A stretch of 64,000 nucleotides of DNA, taken from the NCBI RefSeq assembly GCF_021010565.1, contig NZ_JAJNAY010000001.1, forward strand, positions 2,026,001 through 2,090,000, in the 5' to 3' direction. Source of the stretch: Chryseobacterium turcicum. Lineage in GTDB: Bacteria; Bacteroidota; Bacteroidia; Flavobacteriales; Weeksellaceae. Under the pieces are notes generated by a model that worked only from the letters and a program-made list of their open reading frames with translations, had not been told where the DNA came from and made no database searches. Below, piece after piece: positions 1-8,166 of the stretch (its first letter is position 1; every line of letters begins with the position of its first letter). The position numbers and the translations under genes are program-made.

Positions 1-63
1 AATAGCATCTTTTGTTTGCCTTGCCGATTCAAAATTTTTAATTTTAACGAAATTTAATTTATA

Positions 64-1446
64 ATGCAAGAAACATTAAATTATATCAACGAAAACAAAC
101 AGCGTTTCGTAGATGAATTGTTTGACTTACTTAGAATTCCTTCTATTTCTGCCGATCCGGCTTACAGCAAAGACGTTTTACAATGTGCGGAAGTTTGTGC
201 AGAATACCTTAAAAATGCAGGAGCTGACAATGTTGAAGTTTGTACAACAAAAGGGTATCCTATTGTTTTCGGTGAAAAGCTGATTGACGCAAATCTTCCA
301 ACGGTTTTGGTTTACGGTCATTATGATGTACAACCTGCTGATCCTTTAGAACTGTGGAAAAAGCCACCTTTTGAGCCTTATATCGAGAAAACAGAGCTTC
401 ATCCTGAAGGAGCGATCTTTGCAAGAGGTTCAGCAGACGATAAAGGGCAGTTTTTTATGCAGGTAAAAGCATTTGAAGCGATGATGAATACCAATTCTCT
501 ACCTTGTAATGTGAAATTTATCTTGGAAGGTGAGGAAGAAGTAGGTTCTGTAAGCTTAGGAGATTGGGTAAATGAAAACAAAGAAAAGCTTTCTTGTGAC
601 TGTATTTTGATTTCAGATACTCATATTTACAGCAATGAGCAGCCAACCGTTACAACCGGTTTAAGAGGTCTTAGCTATGTGGAAGTAGAAGTGGAAGGGC
701 CAAACAGAGATCTGCATTCAGGTCTTTACGGAGGTGCGGTTCCTAACCCTATTCATGTGCTTTCAAGGATGATTGCTAAGTTAATTGATGACGAGGGGCA
801 AATCACAATTGATGGTTTTTATGACAATGTAGAAACTGTTTCTGATGAGGAAAGAGCTGAAATGAATAAACTGAAAGATAATCCTGCAGAATTTAAAAAA
901 TCTATCGGTTTGAATGATGTAGAAGGTGAGAAAGGATATACTACTTTAGAAAGAACTTCAATTCGTCCAACATTAGACTGCAACGGAATTTGGGGCGGTT
1001 ATACAGGTGAAGGCGCAAAAACAGTGATTCCATCTAAAGCTTCGGCTAAAATTTCAATGCGTTTGGTTCCGTATCAAACTCCTGAAGAGATTACAGAGAA
1101 GTTTACAAAATATTTTGAGAAGATTGCTCCTGCAAATGTAAGAGTAAAAGTTACGCCACATCACGGTGGGATGCCTTATGTTTTACCAACCGATACCAAA
1201 GAATATTTGGCGGCTAAAAATGCAATGCAGACCGCTTTCGGGAAAGAGGTTTTACCATATAGAGGAGGAGGAAGTATCCCAATTACCTCAATGTTTGAGC
1301 AGGTTTTAGGAGCTAAATCGGTATTGATGGGCTTCGGTTTAGATTCTGATGCAATTCATTCACCAAACGAACATTACGGCTTGTTTAATTTCTATAAAGG
1401 AATTGAAAGTATCCCGATGTTTTTTGAGAATTATTCAAAGTCTTAA
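64..1446 (+). CDS. M20 family dipeptidase
   Basis: Zinc-dependent exopeptidase of the M20/M25/M40 family, expected to hydrolyse dipeptides or short peptides in the cytosol; no signal peptide is visible. The 460-residue length fits the dipeptidase branch. Metal-site motifs are in order: GHYDVQP at about 85-91 (His86, Asp88), ARGSADDKG at about 120-128, the EGEEEVGS acidic loop at about 155-162 with the catalytic Glu, and a late His in SDAIHSPNEH near the C terminus. The dimerisation domain lies between about 200 and 320 and contains LHSGLYGG. A hairpin terminator follows. A copy of the last 30 bases of this gene recurs downstream at about 2690, marking a local duplication. The exact substrate (carnosinase-like or general dipeptidase) cannot be told. 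Confidence 0.93.
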   Translation: MQETLNYINENKQRFVDELFDLLRIPSISADPAYSKDVLQCAEVCAEYLKNAGADNVEVCTTKGYPIVFGEKLIDANLPTVLVYGHYDVQPADPLELWKKPPFEPYIEKTELHPEGAIFARGSADDKGQFFMQVKAFEAMMNTNSLPCNVKFILEGEEEVGSVSLGDWVNENKEKLSCDCILISDTHIYSNEQPTVTTGLRGLSYVEVEVEGPNRDLHSGLYGGAVPNPIHVLSRMIAKLIDDEGQITIDGFYDNVETVSDEERAEMNKLKDNPAEFKKSIGLNDVEGEKGYTTLERTSIRPTLDCNGIWGGYTGEGAKTVIPSKASAKISMRLVPYQTPEEITEKFTKYFEKIAPANVRVKVTPHHGGMPYVLPTDTKEYLAAKNAMQTAFGKEVLPYRGGGSIPITSMFEQVLGAKSVLMGFGLDSDAIHSPNEHYGLFNFYKGIESIPMFFENYSKS

Positions 1447-1471
1447 AAAAAAGTAAATTAATTTATTAAAT

Positions 1472-1506
1472 AATACTCCTTGAGAAGCCTTTCTTAAGGA
1501 GTATTT
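1472..1506 (+). terminator. Hairpin terminator after the dipeptidase gene
   Basis: The arms AATACTCCTT and AAGGAGTATT pair around a 15-nt loop that can pair further, and a T-rich tail follows. The related sequence near 2740-2780 has lost the left arm. Confidence 0.7.
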
Positions 1507-1542
1507 TATTGAATATATTATCATGGACGTGTGAGTTTTCCA

Positions 1543-1550
1543 TATATTTG
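1543..1550 (+). promoter_or_regulatory. -7 box TATATTTG
   Basis: Exact match to the Bacteroidota TAnnTTTG element, 26 nt before the start codon of the first T9SS cargo gene. The paralogous spacer has TATATTTA at 2818-2825, so the second copy has a weaker box. Confidence 0.65.
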
Positions 1551-1576
1551 CGAAAAAATAACCAAAAATTAAGTTT

Positions 1577-2512
1577 ATGAAGAAAATTTTATTTTCTATG
1601 TTGGTAGGAGTTTCTCAATTGGCATTTTCTCAACAGTTAATTTCTTTTGAAGCGAGTGAAGGATACACAGCTGCAAACATTGATACACAGCAGGGATGGG
1701 CAACTTCTGCTAATGGAGTGGGTTTACCTAATATATCTGGTCAAAAAGTTTCTGCAGAACAATTCGCGGATGGAGCAAGATCATTAAAAATCACAAAAGA
1801 GGCAGCTTTAATAGCACAAACTAGCCCTGTTGTAGGAGCTTTCAAACCGATTGGTTCATTCCTAGAATATAATAATTTTACTATTTCATTTGATATTCGA
1901 TTTACTGAGAAAGGGTCTACTGCATCACAGTATGAATTTCAGACATTAGGGAATGGTCCTCTAGGGAGAATTTATGTAATACGATTGAGATTTAATAAAA
2001 CAGGAGAGATTGTTGTTGCACAAACTACTGGTACATCATCTACATTAGCGACTACCACTGGAACATGGAATGCTAATACTTGGTATCGTGTGAAAATTGT
2101 TGGTACCGCTACAGGGCTTACATATTATTTAAATGATACTCAAATTTATACTGGTAATTTCTTCAATAATTATAATTTTGATGAGATGACTTTTGTACAT
2201 GATAACTATTCTGGAAGCGCTTATGTTGATAAGATTGCAATTAATAACGAAGGGGGAGTGTTATCTACAAAAGATGATGTGAAGATGATAAAAAATAGGT
2301 TATCAATCTATCCAAATCCTACTTCCGACGTTTTAAACATCAAAACAGATTCTAAAATCAATTCAGTTTCTGTTGTAGATATTACAGGTAAAAAAGTAAA
2401 TGTAAAATTAGAAAATGATAAAATCGACGTTAGAAATCTTCCCGCAGGAATTTATCTAGTCAATATTGAAACAAAAGATGGGATCTCTACAGAGAAATTC
2501 ATTAAAAAATAA
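1577..2512 (+). CDS. Secreted protein with T9SS type A sorting domain (paralogue 1)
   Basis: A 311-residue secreted protein. Residues 1-18 form a Sec signal peptide ending at FSQ. Residues about 20-230 are a beta-rich region resembling a concanavalin-like lectin/LamG fold (ISFDIRF, WYRVKIVGTATGL), which suggests carbohydrate or surface binding; this is inference. The last ~70 residues are a type A C-terminal sorting domain: YPNPTSD, VVDITGKKV, LPAGIYLVNIET and a terminal KFIKK. Known T9SS cargo is exported by this signal and then released or anchored to the cell surface. The 3' ~200 bp and the terminator are nearly the same as in the next two genes, whereas the N-terminal parts differ. Confidence 0.85.
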   Translation: MKKILFSMLVGVSQLAFSQQLISFEASEGYTAANIDTQQGWATSANGVGLPNISGQKVSAEQFADGARSLKITKEAALIAQTSPVVGAFKPIGSFLEYNNFTISFDIRFTEKGSTASQYEFQTLGNGPLGRIYVIRLRFNKTGEIVVAQTTGTSSTLATTTGTWNANTWYRVKIVGTATGLTYYLNDTQIYTGNFFNNYNFDEMTFVHDNYSGSAYVDKIAINNEGGVLSTKDDVKMIKNRLSIYPNPTSDVLNIKTDSKINSVSVVDITGKKVNVKLENDKIDVRNLPAGIYLVNIETKDGISTEKFIKK

Positions 2513-2539
2513 ATTGCTGATCAATCTCAGTATATTAAA

Positions 2540-2563
2540 AAACGCTCCAATTGGGGCGTTTTG
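2540..2563 (+). terminator. Terminator of T9SS paralogue 1
   Basis: AACGCTCC-AATT-GGGGCGTT hairpin followed by T-rich sequence. The same hairpin follows the next two T9SS genes. Confidence 0.8.
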
Positions 2564-2689
2564 TTGTTTATATAATCTAGGATAATTTAAAGTAAGATGG
2601 AGAAATTAAAAATACAAAAAATACCATCTTTATTCGAATAAGATTGGCGATGTTTGTTTAATTTCTGTGAAAAAATTGAGCGTATCTTA

Positions 2690-2852
2690 ATGTTTTTTGA
2701 GAATTATTCGTAACCGTAAAAAGCAAATTAATTTATTAAATAATTTTCGTTTAGGGGTTTTTCTTAAGGAATATATTTTTTTTAGGAATATATTATCATG
2801 AATGTGTGATTTTTTTATATATTTACGAAAAAATAATTAAAAATTAAGTTTT
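2690..2852 (+). repeat. Diverged copy of 1417-1576 (3' end of the dipeptidase gene plus spacer)
   Basis: Starting with ATGTTTTTTGAGAATTATTC, which is the last coding stretch of the dipeptidase gene, this spacer follows 1417-1576 almost to the start codon, including TAAATTAATTTATTAAATAA and the promoter region. The 3' end of an unrelated upstream gene lies here without the gene. That indicates a tandem segmental duplication which also created T9SS paralogue 2. The preceding 2564-2689 is AT-rich and shows nothing else. Confidence 0.8.
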
Positions 2853-3908
2853 ATGAAAAAAATTCTATCTTCTTTACTGTTAGTTTCTGGAACTATCTTG
2901 ATGTTCGGACAAGCTCAGACTCTAGTAAATGAAAATTTTGAAGCATTAAATTTAGGAGATGTAACTACTGATGTAACTGGAGCAACTGCAGGACAGGGAA
3001 ATATGTATTTGTCTGGTGGTACATCTGCAAATTATCAAATAGCAACAATAGATGCGGCTAATGGTAAGTCTTTACAAGTAACAACAGGTAACGGCGCTCC
3101 TACTAGTACAGGAAATACAAATACGAGATGGGTTTGGAAAGAAATAACAGCTACTGCCACAGCTGCAAACAATATTACAGTTACAAGGGGTAAAATTTAC
3201 ACAGGCGCAGCAAACGGTGCAGGAAATATTAAATTAATTATTTATGGCGCGATTGGTACTTCATCGGGAACTTTAGGAGGAATTAAATACAACTATGCTA
3301 CGAAAACTATTCAAGGCGAGGCATATATTACTTTAAATTCAACCCCTCAATCAGCTGGAGTTTTAACTGTGACTTTAGGAACACAAACTTTTCCTGCAAA
3401 TACTTGGGTAGATGTGGAGCACCGTTACAATAAAACAACTGGTTTACATGAGTTTAAATATACAGGTTCAATTGTTTATTCTTATTCTTCTGGGCAAGTT
3501 ACGAGTGGTGGATTAACCTACACAGGAACTACTGTAGCAGGTTTAGTTCCTGCAGAATCTGATATTGTAAATGATACTGCTGCCGGAAATACAGTTGCAA
3601 ATACAGCAGGAGTAGATCTTTGGAATGTAGAGTTTTCAAATAATGTTACATTATCAGTAGGAGAGACTAAAGAGGCTGTTGCTGGAAAGCTTTTTATTTC
3701 TATTTATCCAAACCCGACTTCAGATATTTTAAATATCAAAACAGATTCTAAAATCAATTCAGTTTCTATTGTAGATATTACAGGTAAAAAAGTAAATGTA
3801 AAACTAGAAGGCGACAAAGTTGATGTAAGAAATCTACCTGCAGGAATGTATCTAATTAATGTTGAAACAAAAGACGGTATCTCTACAGAGAAATTCATCA
3901 AAAAATAA
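2853..3908 (+). CDS. Secreted protein with T9SS type A sorting domain (paralogue 2)
   Basis: A 351-residue exported protein. The signal peptide is residues 1-19 (MKKILSSLL...MFGQA). The middle ~250 residues are rich in Thr, Gly, Ala and Asn and look like a beta-sandwich; no known catalytic motif is visible. The final ~70 residues are the sorting domain (YPNPTSD, VDITGKKV, LPAGMYLINVET, KFIKK). At DNA level the 3' ~200 bp closely matches 2310-2512 and 4937-5139. The upstream spacer is a copy of the one before paralogue 1, so the gene arose by tandem duplication, with its N-terminal part later diverged or replaced. Surface or secreted location is likely; the ligand is unknown. Confidence 0.83.
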   Translation: MKKILSSLLLVSGTILMFGQAQTLVNENFEALNLGDVTTDVTGATAGQGNMYLSGGTSANYQIATIDAANGKSLQVTTGNGAPTSTGNTNTRWVWKEITATATAANNITVTRGKIYTGAANGAGNIKLIIYGAIGTSSGTLGGIKYNYATKTIQGEAYITLNSTPQSAGVLTVTLGTQTFPANTWVDVEHRYNKTTGLHEFKYTGSIVYSYSSGQVTSGGLTYTGTTVAGLVPAESDIVNDTAAGNTVANTAGVDLWNVEFSNNVTLSVGETKEAVAGKLFISIYPNPTSDILNIKTDSKINSVSIVDITGKKVNVKLEGDKVDVRNLPAGMYLINVETKDGISTEKFIKK

Positions 3909-3933
3909 ATTACTGATCAATCTCGGTATATTA

Positions 3934-3960
3934 AAAACGCTCCAATTGGAGCGTTTTTGC
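3934..3960 (+). terminator. Terminator of T9SS paralogue 2
   Basis: AAAACGCTCC-AATT-GGAGCGTTTT hairpin, perfectly paired, with a T tail. Confidence 0.85.
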
Positions 3961-4248
3961 TGTTTTAAGGGTTGAGAGTAAAGATGTTTTAAATGTATAT
4001 CGTCATTTTTCATCCCAATCAGGGTTGATCTTATTCAGATGAAAGTTTGTTAAGATTTTTCGAAAAAATAACACCAGTAAATGACGATGTTTTTATAGAG
4101 TTATTCGAAGTTTCTAATACTTAATCTATTTATTAAATATTAATCTGTAAGGGTTGTAAGTTGGTAATTATTTGATTTATATGGGGTTTTGTTGATTTTG
4201 TTGAATATTTTTTTATAACTTTAACAGGAACTTTTTAATTATGATATT
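3961..4248. other. Non-coding spacer, no recognisable element
   Basis: AT-rich sequence between the terminator of paralogue 2 and the start of paralogue 3. TAACTTTA at about 4215-4222 resembles a -7 box but lacks the final G. No ORF or clear dyad was seen. Confidence 0.4.
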
Positions 4249-5139
4249 ATGAAAAAAATTCTATTACTAAGTGCCCTTATGGGGCTAGGATTGTTAAATG
4301 CACAATCAACTCTTTTTCAAGAAAATTGGGATGGGCAAGGTCCGGGAATTAGTTCTTGGACTCTACATAATGTTGATGGTCTCACACCAATTGCCGCTTC
4401 AGCTGCTTCTAACGATGGATTGCCAGCTCTTGTAACAAATGCCTGGAATGTGTTGTCATTAACTCAAATTAAAAACTCTGGAGCATCATCATACTTAACG
4501 TTTGCTTATCCTCCAGCAGCTACAGGTATGGCAGGTAATGTAGCAGTTGTTAATTCTTGGTATAATCCCGCTGGTGTTGCAAATGATTGGCTTGTATCTC
4601 CACAGATTAATATTCCTGCAGCAGCAACAGGCGTTAATCTAACGTGGTCTGCGACAAGCTTGGGAGCAGCTTCGTATTTAGAAAACTATAAAGTTTATAT
4701 TTCTACTACAGGTAATCAAGTCGCAAACTTTACTACAATTTTGAAAACAGTGACCGATGAATCAAGTTCAGGAACATATCACACCGTTAATCTTAATTCA
4801 TATATAGGTCAAAATGTTTATATAGCTTTTAGAGATGATAGTAATGATGAATACATAATGTTATTAGATAATATTAAAGTAACATCTACTAATACACTTG
4901 CAACAGCTGATATAGCAAAAAAACAAACTTATTTTTCTCCTAATCCAACAAGAGATTTTCTTAACATCAAAACAGATTCTAAAATCAATTCAGTTTCTGT
5001 CGTAGATATTACAGGTAAAAAAGTAAATGTAAAACTAGAAAATGACAAAGTTGATGTGAGAAGTCTTCCTGCAGGAACTTATCTAATCAATGTTGAAACA
5101 AAAGATGGTATTACTACCGAGAAATTCATCAAAAAATAA
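4249..5139 (+). CDS. Choice-of-anchor J-like protein with T9SS type A sorting domain (paralogue 3)
   Basis: A 296-residue secreted protein. The signal peptide is residues 1-18 (LLLSALMGLGLLNAQ). Residues about 20-220 read like the choice-of-anchor J/cleaved-adhesin beta-jelly-roll: ENWDG, WTLHNVDG, DWLVSPQIN, YKVYIST, YIAFRDDSNDEYIMLLDNIKV. Such domains often accompany secreted peptidases or adhesins; here the domain stands alone. The last ~70 residues are the sorting domain, nearly identical in DNA to the two upstream paralogues even though the N-terminal region is unrelated to theirs. This suggests 3'-module exchange or gene conversion. Confidence 0.83.
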   Translation: MKKILLLSALMGLGLLNAQSTLFQENWDGQGPGISSWTLHNVDGLTPIAASAASNDGLPALVTNAWNVLSLTQIKNSGASSYLTFAYPPAATGMAGNVAVVNSWYNPAGVANDWLVSPQINIPAAATGVNLTWSATSLGAASYLENYKVYISTTGNQVANFTTILKTVTDESSSGTYHTVNLNSYIGQNVYIAFRDDSNDEYIMLLDNIKVTSTNTLATADIAKKQTYFSPNPTRDFLNIKTDSKINSVSVVDITGKKVNVKLENDKVDVRSLPAGTYLINVETKDGITTEKFIKK

Positions 5140-5163
5140 ATTGCTGACCAATCTCAGTATATT

Positions 5164-5192
5164 AAAAACGCTCCAATTGGGGCGTTTTTGTT
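5164..5192 (+). terminator. Terminator of T9SS paralogue 3
   Basis: AAAAACGCTCC-AATT-GGGGCGTTTTT hairpin with a T tail; third copy of the same terminator, 25 bp before the next start codon. Confidence 0.8.
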
Positions 5193-5217
5193 ATTTTAGG
5201 GTTTTAAAATTTAATCT

Positions 5218-5925
5218 ATGATAGAAAATAAAGTAGCTTATATTACAGGAGGAACAAAAGGCGTAGGATACGGAATTGCAAAAATATTGCTTCAAAATGG
5301 TGTTTCAGTTGCGTTTTCGGGGAGAAAAAAAGAGGATGTTGAAAAAGTAGAAAATGAATTAAAACAATATTCAACTCATGTTTTGGGATTGGTTTCGGAT
5401 GTTAAGAATTTGGATAGTGAATTTAACGCCGTTAAAAGCATCATAGAAAAATTTGGAAGATTAGATTTTGTAATCGCCAATGCAGGATTAGGAATTTTTA
5501 AACCTGTTGACGAACTAAGTTCCGAAGAATGGAATGAGATGATTGACACCAATTTAACCGGAGTTTTTCATACTTTAAAAGCATCAGTTGAAGAGTTAAA
5601 GAAAACAGAAGGGTATTATATTACGATTTCAAGTTTGGCAGGAACTAATTTCTTTGAAAACGGAACAGGCTACAATGCTTCAAAATTTGGTGTTGTAGGT
5701 TTTACTCAGGCGGCAATGATTGATTTGAGAAAGTATAATATTAAATCTACGGTGATTATGCCGGGTTCGGTAGCAACCCATTTTAACGGAAATATTCCTT
5801 CAGAAAAAGATGCCTGGAAAATTCAGCCGGATGATATGGGAAATCTAGTATTGGATGTTTTACGAATGAACCCAAGGGTTTTACCTAGCAAGATTGAGTT
5901 TAGAGCAACAAAATCAAAAGCTTAG
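5218..5925 (+). CDS. SDR family oxidoreductase
   Basis: Short-chain dehydrogenase/reductase of 235 residues, cytosolic, NAD(P)-dependent. The Rossmann motif TGGTKGVGYG is at about 10-19, the NAG motif (ANAG) at 87-90, and the catalytic Ser138, Tyr152 and Lys156 (YNASK) are all present. The PG motif MPGSVATHF follows the active site. SGRKKED after the second strand contains an Arg that favours NADP; this is an inference. The length is standard for a classical SDR. It stands alone after a terminator and before a palindrome. The substrate cannot be deduced; 3-oxoacyl-ACP reductase-like or sepiapterin-like activity are possible. Confidence 0.88.
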   Translation: MIENKVAYITGGTKGVGYGIAKILLQNGVSVAFSGRKKEDVEKVENELKQYSTHVLGLVSDVKNLDSEFNAVKSIIEKFGRLDFVIANAGLGIFKPVDELSSEEWNEMIDTNLTGVFHTLKASVEELKKTEGYYITISSLAGTNFFENGTGYNASKFGVVGFTQAAMIDLRKYNIKSTVIMPGSVATHFNGNIPSEKDAWKIQPDDMGNLVLDVLRMNPRVLPSKIEFRATKSKA

Positions 5926-5959
5926 AAACTTATAATGCGCTGAATAATAATTAAATAAG

Positions 5960-5977
5960 TATTATGCATGCATAATA
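5960..5977. promoter_or_regulatory. 18-bp perfect palindrome
   Basis: TATTATGCATGCATAATA is fully self-complementary without a loop, which is unlike a terminator and more like a binding site for a dimeric regulator. It lies between the SDR gene and the etfB leader. Confidence 0.45.
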
Positions 5978-6090
5978 TATTTTTTATTTATATTTACAAA
6001 AATTAACAAACAAAAATAGCTTCAAAAAATTTTCCGATTTAAAGAGGCTAAAAAGTAAACAAATAGAGTACACATGGAGCCGTAAAGCTG

Positions 6091-6211
6091 CATATGGCAA
6101 GTGAAAATAATTAAAACAACATATGAAATCGCCATGATTTGGAAACGCTTTTACCAATGAAAACAAGCGATAACATATGGCAATTAAAAACAATAAAATC
6201 TACATATGAAA
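6091..6211 (+). repeat. Two 38-bp imperfect direct repeats in the etfB leader
   Basis: Copy 1 is at 6091-6128 and copy 2 at 6174-6211. Both begin with CATATGGCAA and end with ACATATGAAA, and 32 of 38 positions agree. The second copy contains the etfB start codon, so the first carries a decoy-like start context 83 bp upstream. Confidence 0.65.
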
Positions 6212-6952
6212 ATATTAGTTTGCATCAGTAGTGTTCCAGATACTACTTCAAAAATCAACTTTACAGCAGATAAGTCTGCATTCGACAAAAACGGAATTCA
6301 ATGGGTAATCAATCCATTAGATGAATTTGCATTAACAAAAGCAATCAAATTACAAGAATCTCAGGGAGCAACAGTGACGGTTTTAAACGTAGGAGATGCT
6401 GCTACAGAACCGGTAATCAGAAAAGCTTTGGCAATTGGTGCAAACGATGGAGTAAGAGTAAATCTTGACCCTAAAGACAGCTATTCTACCGCTAAAGAAA
6501 TCGCTTCAGTAGCTCAGAATGGTGGTTATGACTTAATTCTTTGTGGTAAAGAATCAATTGATTACAACGGAGGTTCTGTTCCTGGGATGGTTGCTCAGTT
6601 ATTGAATCAGCCTTTCGTTAATGCATCTGTAGGTTTAGATGTAAACGGAGCTGAAGCTACTGCTGTAAGAGAAATTGAAGGCGGTAAAGAAACTATTTCT
6701 GTGAAATTACCTGCTGTAATCGCTGGTCAGAAAGGATTAGTAGATGAAAAAGATTTGATTATTCCAAACATGAGAGGGATTATGTCTGCAAGAACAAAAC
6801 CTTTGCAGGTAGTAGAGCCTACTTCTTCTGAAGTAAAAGTTCAGGGAGTTTCTTATGATTCTGTTCCTGCAAGAGCAGCTGTGAAAATCGTTTCTCCAGA
6901 CAATTTAGATGAGTTGGTAAGACTTCTTCACGAGGAAGCTAAAGTAATTTAA
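6206..6952 (+). CDS. etfB: Electron transfer flavoprotein subunit beta
   Basis: Beta subunit of the heterodimeric electron transfer flavoprotein, which takes electrons from acyl-CoA and other dehydrogenases and passes them to the membrane quinone pool through ETF dehydrogenase. It is cytosolic. The 248-residue length is typical. Visible family features are the N-terminal MKILVCISSVPDT strand, the nucleotide-binding region with DLILCGKESIDYNGGSVPGM, and the recognition-loop-like VDEKDLIIPNMRGIMSARTKPL. The alpha subunit follows after 86 bp, so the two are probably one transcript. The leader holds a 38-bp internal duplication and a perfect palindrome lies farther upstream. Confidence 0.96.
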   Translation: MKILVCISSVPDTTSKINFTADKSAFDKNGIQWVINPLDEFALTKAIKLQESQGATVTVLNVGDAATEPVIRKALAIGANDGVRVNLDPKDSYSTAKEIASVAQNGGYDLILCGKESIDYNGGSVPGMVAQLLNQPFVNASVGLDVNGAEATAVREIEGGKETISVKLPAVIAGQKGLVDEKDLIIPNMRGIMSARTKPLQVVEPTSSEVKVQGVSYDSVPARAAVKIVSPDNLDELVRLLHEEAKVI

Positions 6953-6987
6953 AAAAAGATAACAGATCTTAGGTATAAGGTAATAGC

Positions 6988-7027
6988 TTAAAACCTAATT
7001 CCTAAAACCTAATTCCTAAAACCTAAA
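6988..7027. repeat. 14-bp tandem repeat in the etfB-etfA spacer
   Basis: About 2.5 copies of AAAACCTAATTCCT fill the spacer just before etfA. This kind of simple spacer repeat also occurs in related form at 48870-48909 and 60313-60344. Confidence 0.7.
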
Positions 7028-7038
7028 AAAATAAAATC

Positions 7039-7986
7039 ATGGCAGTATTCGTATACGCAGAAAATATAAATGGTGTTTACAAGAAAGCAGCTTTTGAGGC
7101 AGTTTCTTATGCTAAAGCAGTGGCAGACCAAGCGGGAGAAACCGTTACGGCAATCTCTGTAAACCCTACAGATTCTTCAGATTTATTGTATAAATATGGA
7201 GCAACAAACGTAATCAATATCAAAGACGAAGGTCTTAAAAATTTCTCAGCAAAAGCTTATGCACAAGCAGTAAGTGAAGTTGTAGATGGAAATATCCTTG
7301 TTTTCCCTCACACAACAGATGCTTCTTCTGTAGCACCAATGTTAGCGATAATGAAAGATTACTCTCTTATTACCAATGTTTTGGAAGCTCCTGAAAGTCA
7401 GTCTCCATTTCAGGTAAAAAGAAAAGCATTCTCTGGAAAAGGTTTTATGCATGCAAAAGCTGAAGGAACAGGGGTAATCCTTACCGTTTCTCAAAATGCT
7501 TTCGGTGTTAAAGAAAATACAGTTTCTGGTTCTGAAGAGGTGAAAAATCTTTCTGTTGCTAATGAAGATACTAAAGTTATCTCTCATGAGCAGAGTTCAG
7601 GGAAATTAGACCTTAAAGAAGCTGAAGTAGTTGTTTCTGCAGGTAGAGGATTAAAAGGTCCTGAAAACTGGGGTATGGTAGAAGAGTTAGCAAACGTTTT
7701 AGGCGCTGCTACAGCTTGTTCAAAGCCGGTTTCGGATATCGGATGGAGACCTCACACAGAACACGTAGGTCAAACTGGTAAAGCAATTGCACCTAATCTT
7801 TATATTGCAATTGGTATTTCTGGAGCGATTCAGCATTTGGCTGGTGTAAACTCTTCTAAAACAATCGTTGTAATCAACAGTGATGCTGAAGCTCCGTTCT
7901 TCAAGTCAGCTGACTATGGGGTTGTAGGAGATGCTTTCCAGATTATCCCTGCATTAACTGAAAAGATTAAAGCACTTAAAGGATAG
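7039..7986 (+). CDS. etfA: Electron transfer flavoprotein subunit alpha
   Basis: Alpha subunit of ETF, 315 residues, the usual length. It holds the FAD that carries electrons toward the quinone pool. The C-terminal FAD domain (about 195-315) is well conserved: VVVSAGRGLKGPENW, the GATACSKPVSDIGWRP segment, HVGQTGKAIAPNLYIAIGISGAIQHLAG, and the late SDAEAPFFKSADYGVVGD motif. The N-terminal domain pairs with the beta subunit encoded just upstream. A thiolase about 5 kb downstream fits a fatty-acid or amino-acid oxidation context, although it is not in the same operon. Confidence 0.96.
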   Translation: MAVFVYAENINGVYKKAAFEAVSYAKAVADQAGETVTAISVNPTDSSDLLYKYGATNVINIKDEGLKNFSAKAYAQAVSEVVDGNILVFPHTTDASSVAPMLAIMKDYSLITNVLEAPESQSPFQVKRKAFSGKGFMHAKAEGTGVILTVSQNAFGVKENTVSGSEEVKNLSVANEDTKVISHEQSSGKLDLKEAEVVVSAGRGLKGPENWGMVEELANVLGAATACSKPVSDIGWRPHTEHVGQTGKAIAPNLYIAIGISGAIQHLAGVNSSKTIVVINSDAEAPFFKSADYGVVGDAFQIIPALTEKIKALKG

Positions 7987-8088
7987 AAAGGTTAATGGTG
8001 AATTTTGCTTCACAAGTCAATATTGAATTTTTTAAAATTGATAACGAAGTAATTGACATTTGACCATTCACAATTTAAATAATTACAA

Positions 8089-8116
8089 TAAAAGCTCGGC
8101 TTCCGGGCTTTTATTT
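8089..8116 (+). terminator. Terminator of the etf operon
   Basis: AAAAGCTCGG-CTT-CCGGGCTTTT hairpin with one mismatch, followed by ATTTTTG. Confidence 0.75.
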
Positions 8117-8153
8117 TTGTCTAAAAAGTAAAACCTACAATAAAAAATTAATT

Positions 8154-8161
8154 TATATTTG
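8154..8161 (+). promoter_or_regulatory. -7 box TATATTTG only 5 nt before the start codon
   Basis: Exact TAnnTTTG element ending at 8161; the next gene starts at 8167. Transcription would begin within a few nucleotides of the ATG, which predicts a leaderless or nearly leaderless mRNA. Confidence 0.65.
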
Positions 8162-8166
8162 TAGTT

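Noticed and set aside
5218..5925. SDR gene as the missing reductase of sulfonolipid synthesis
   Set aside because: It is about 48 kb from the gene pair and shows only generic SDR motifs; no evidence links them.
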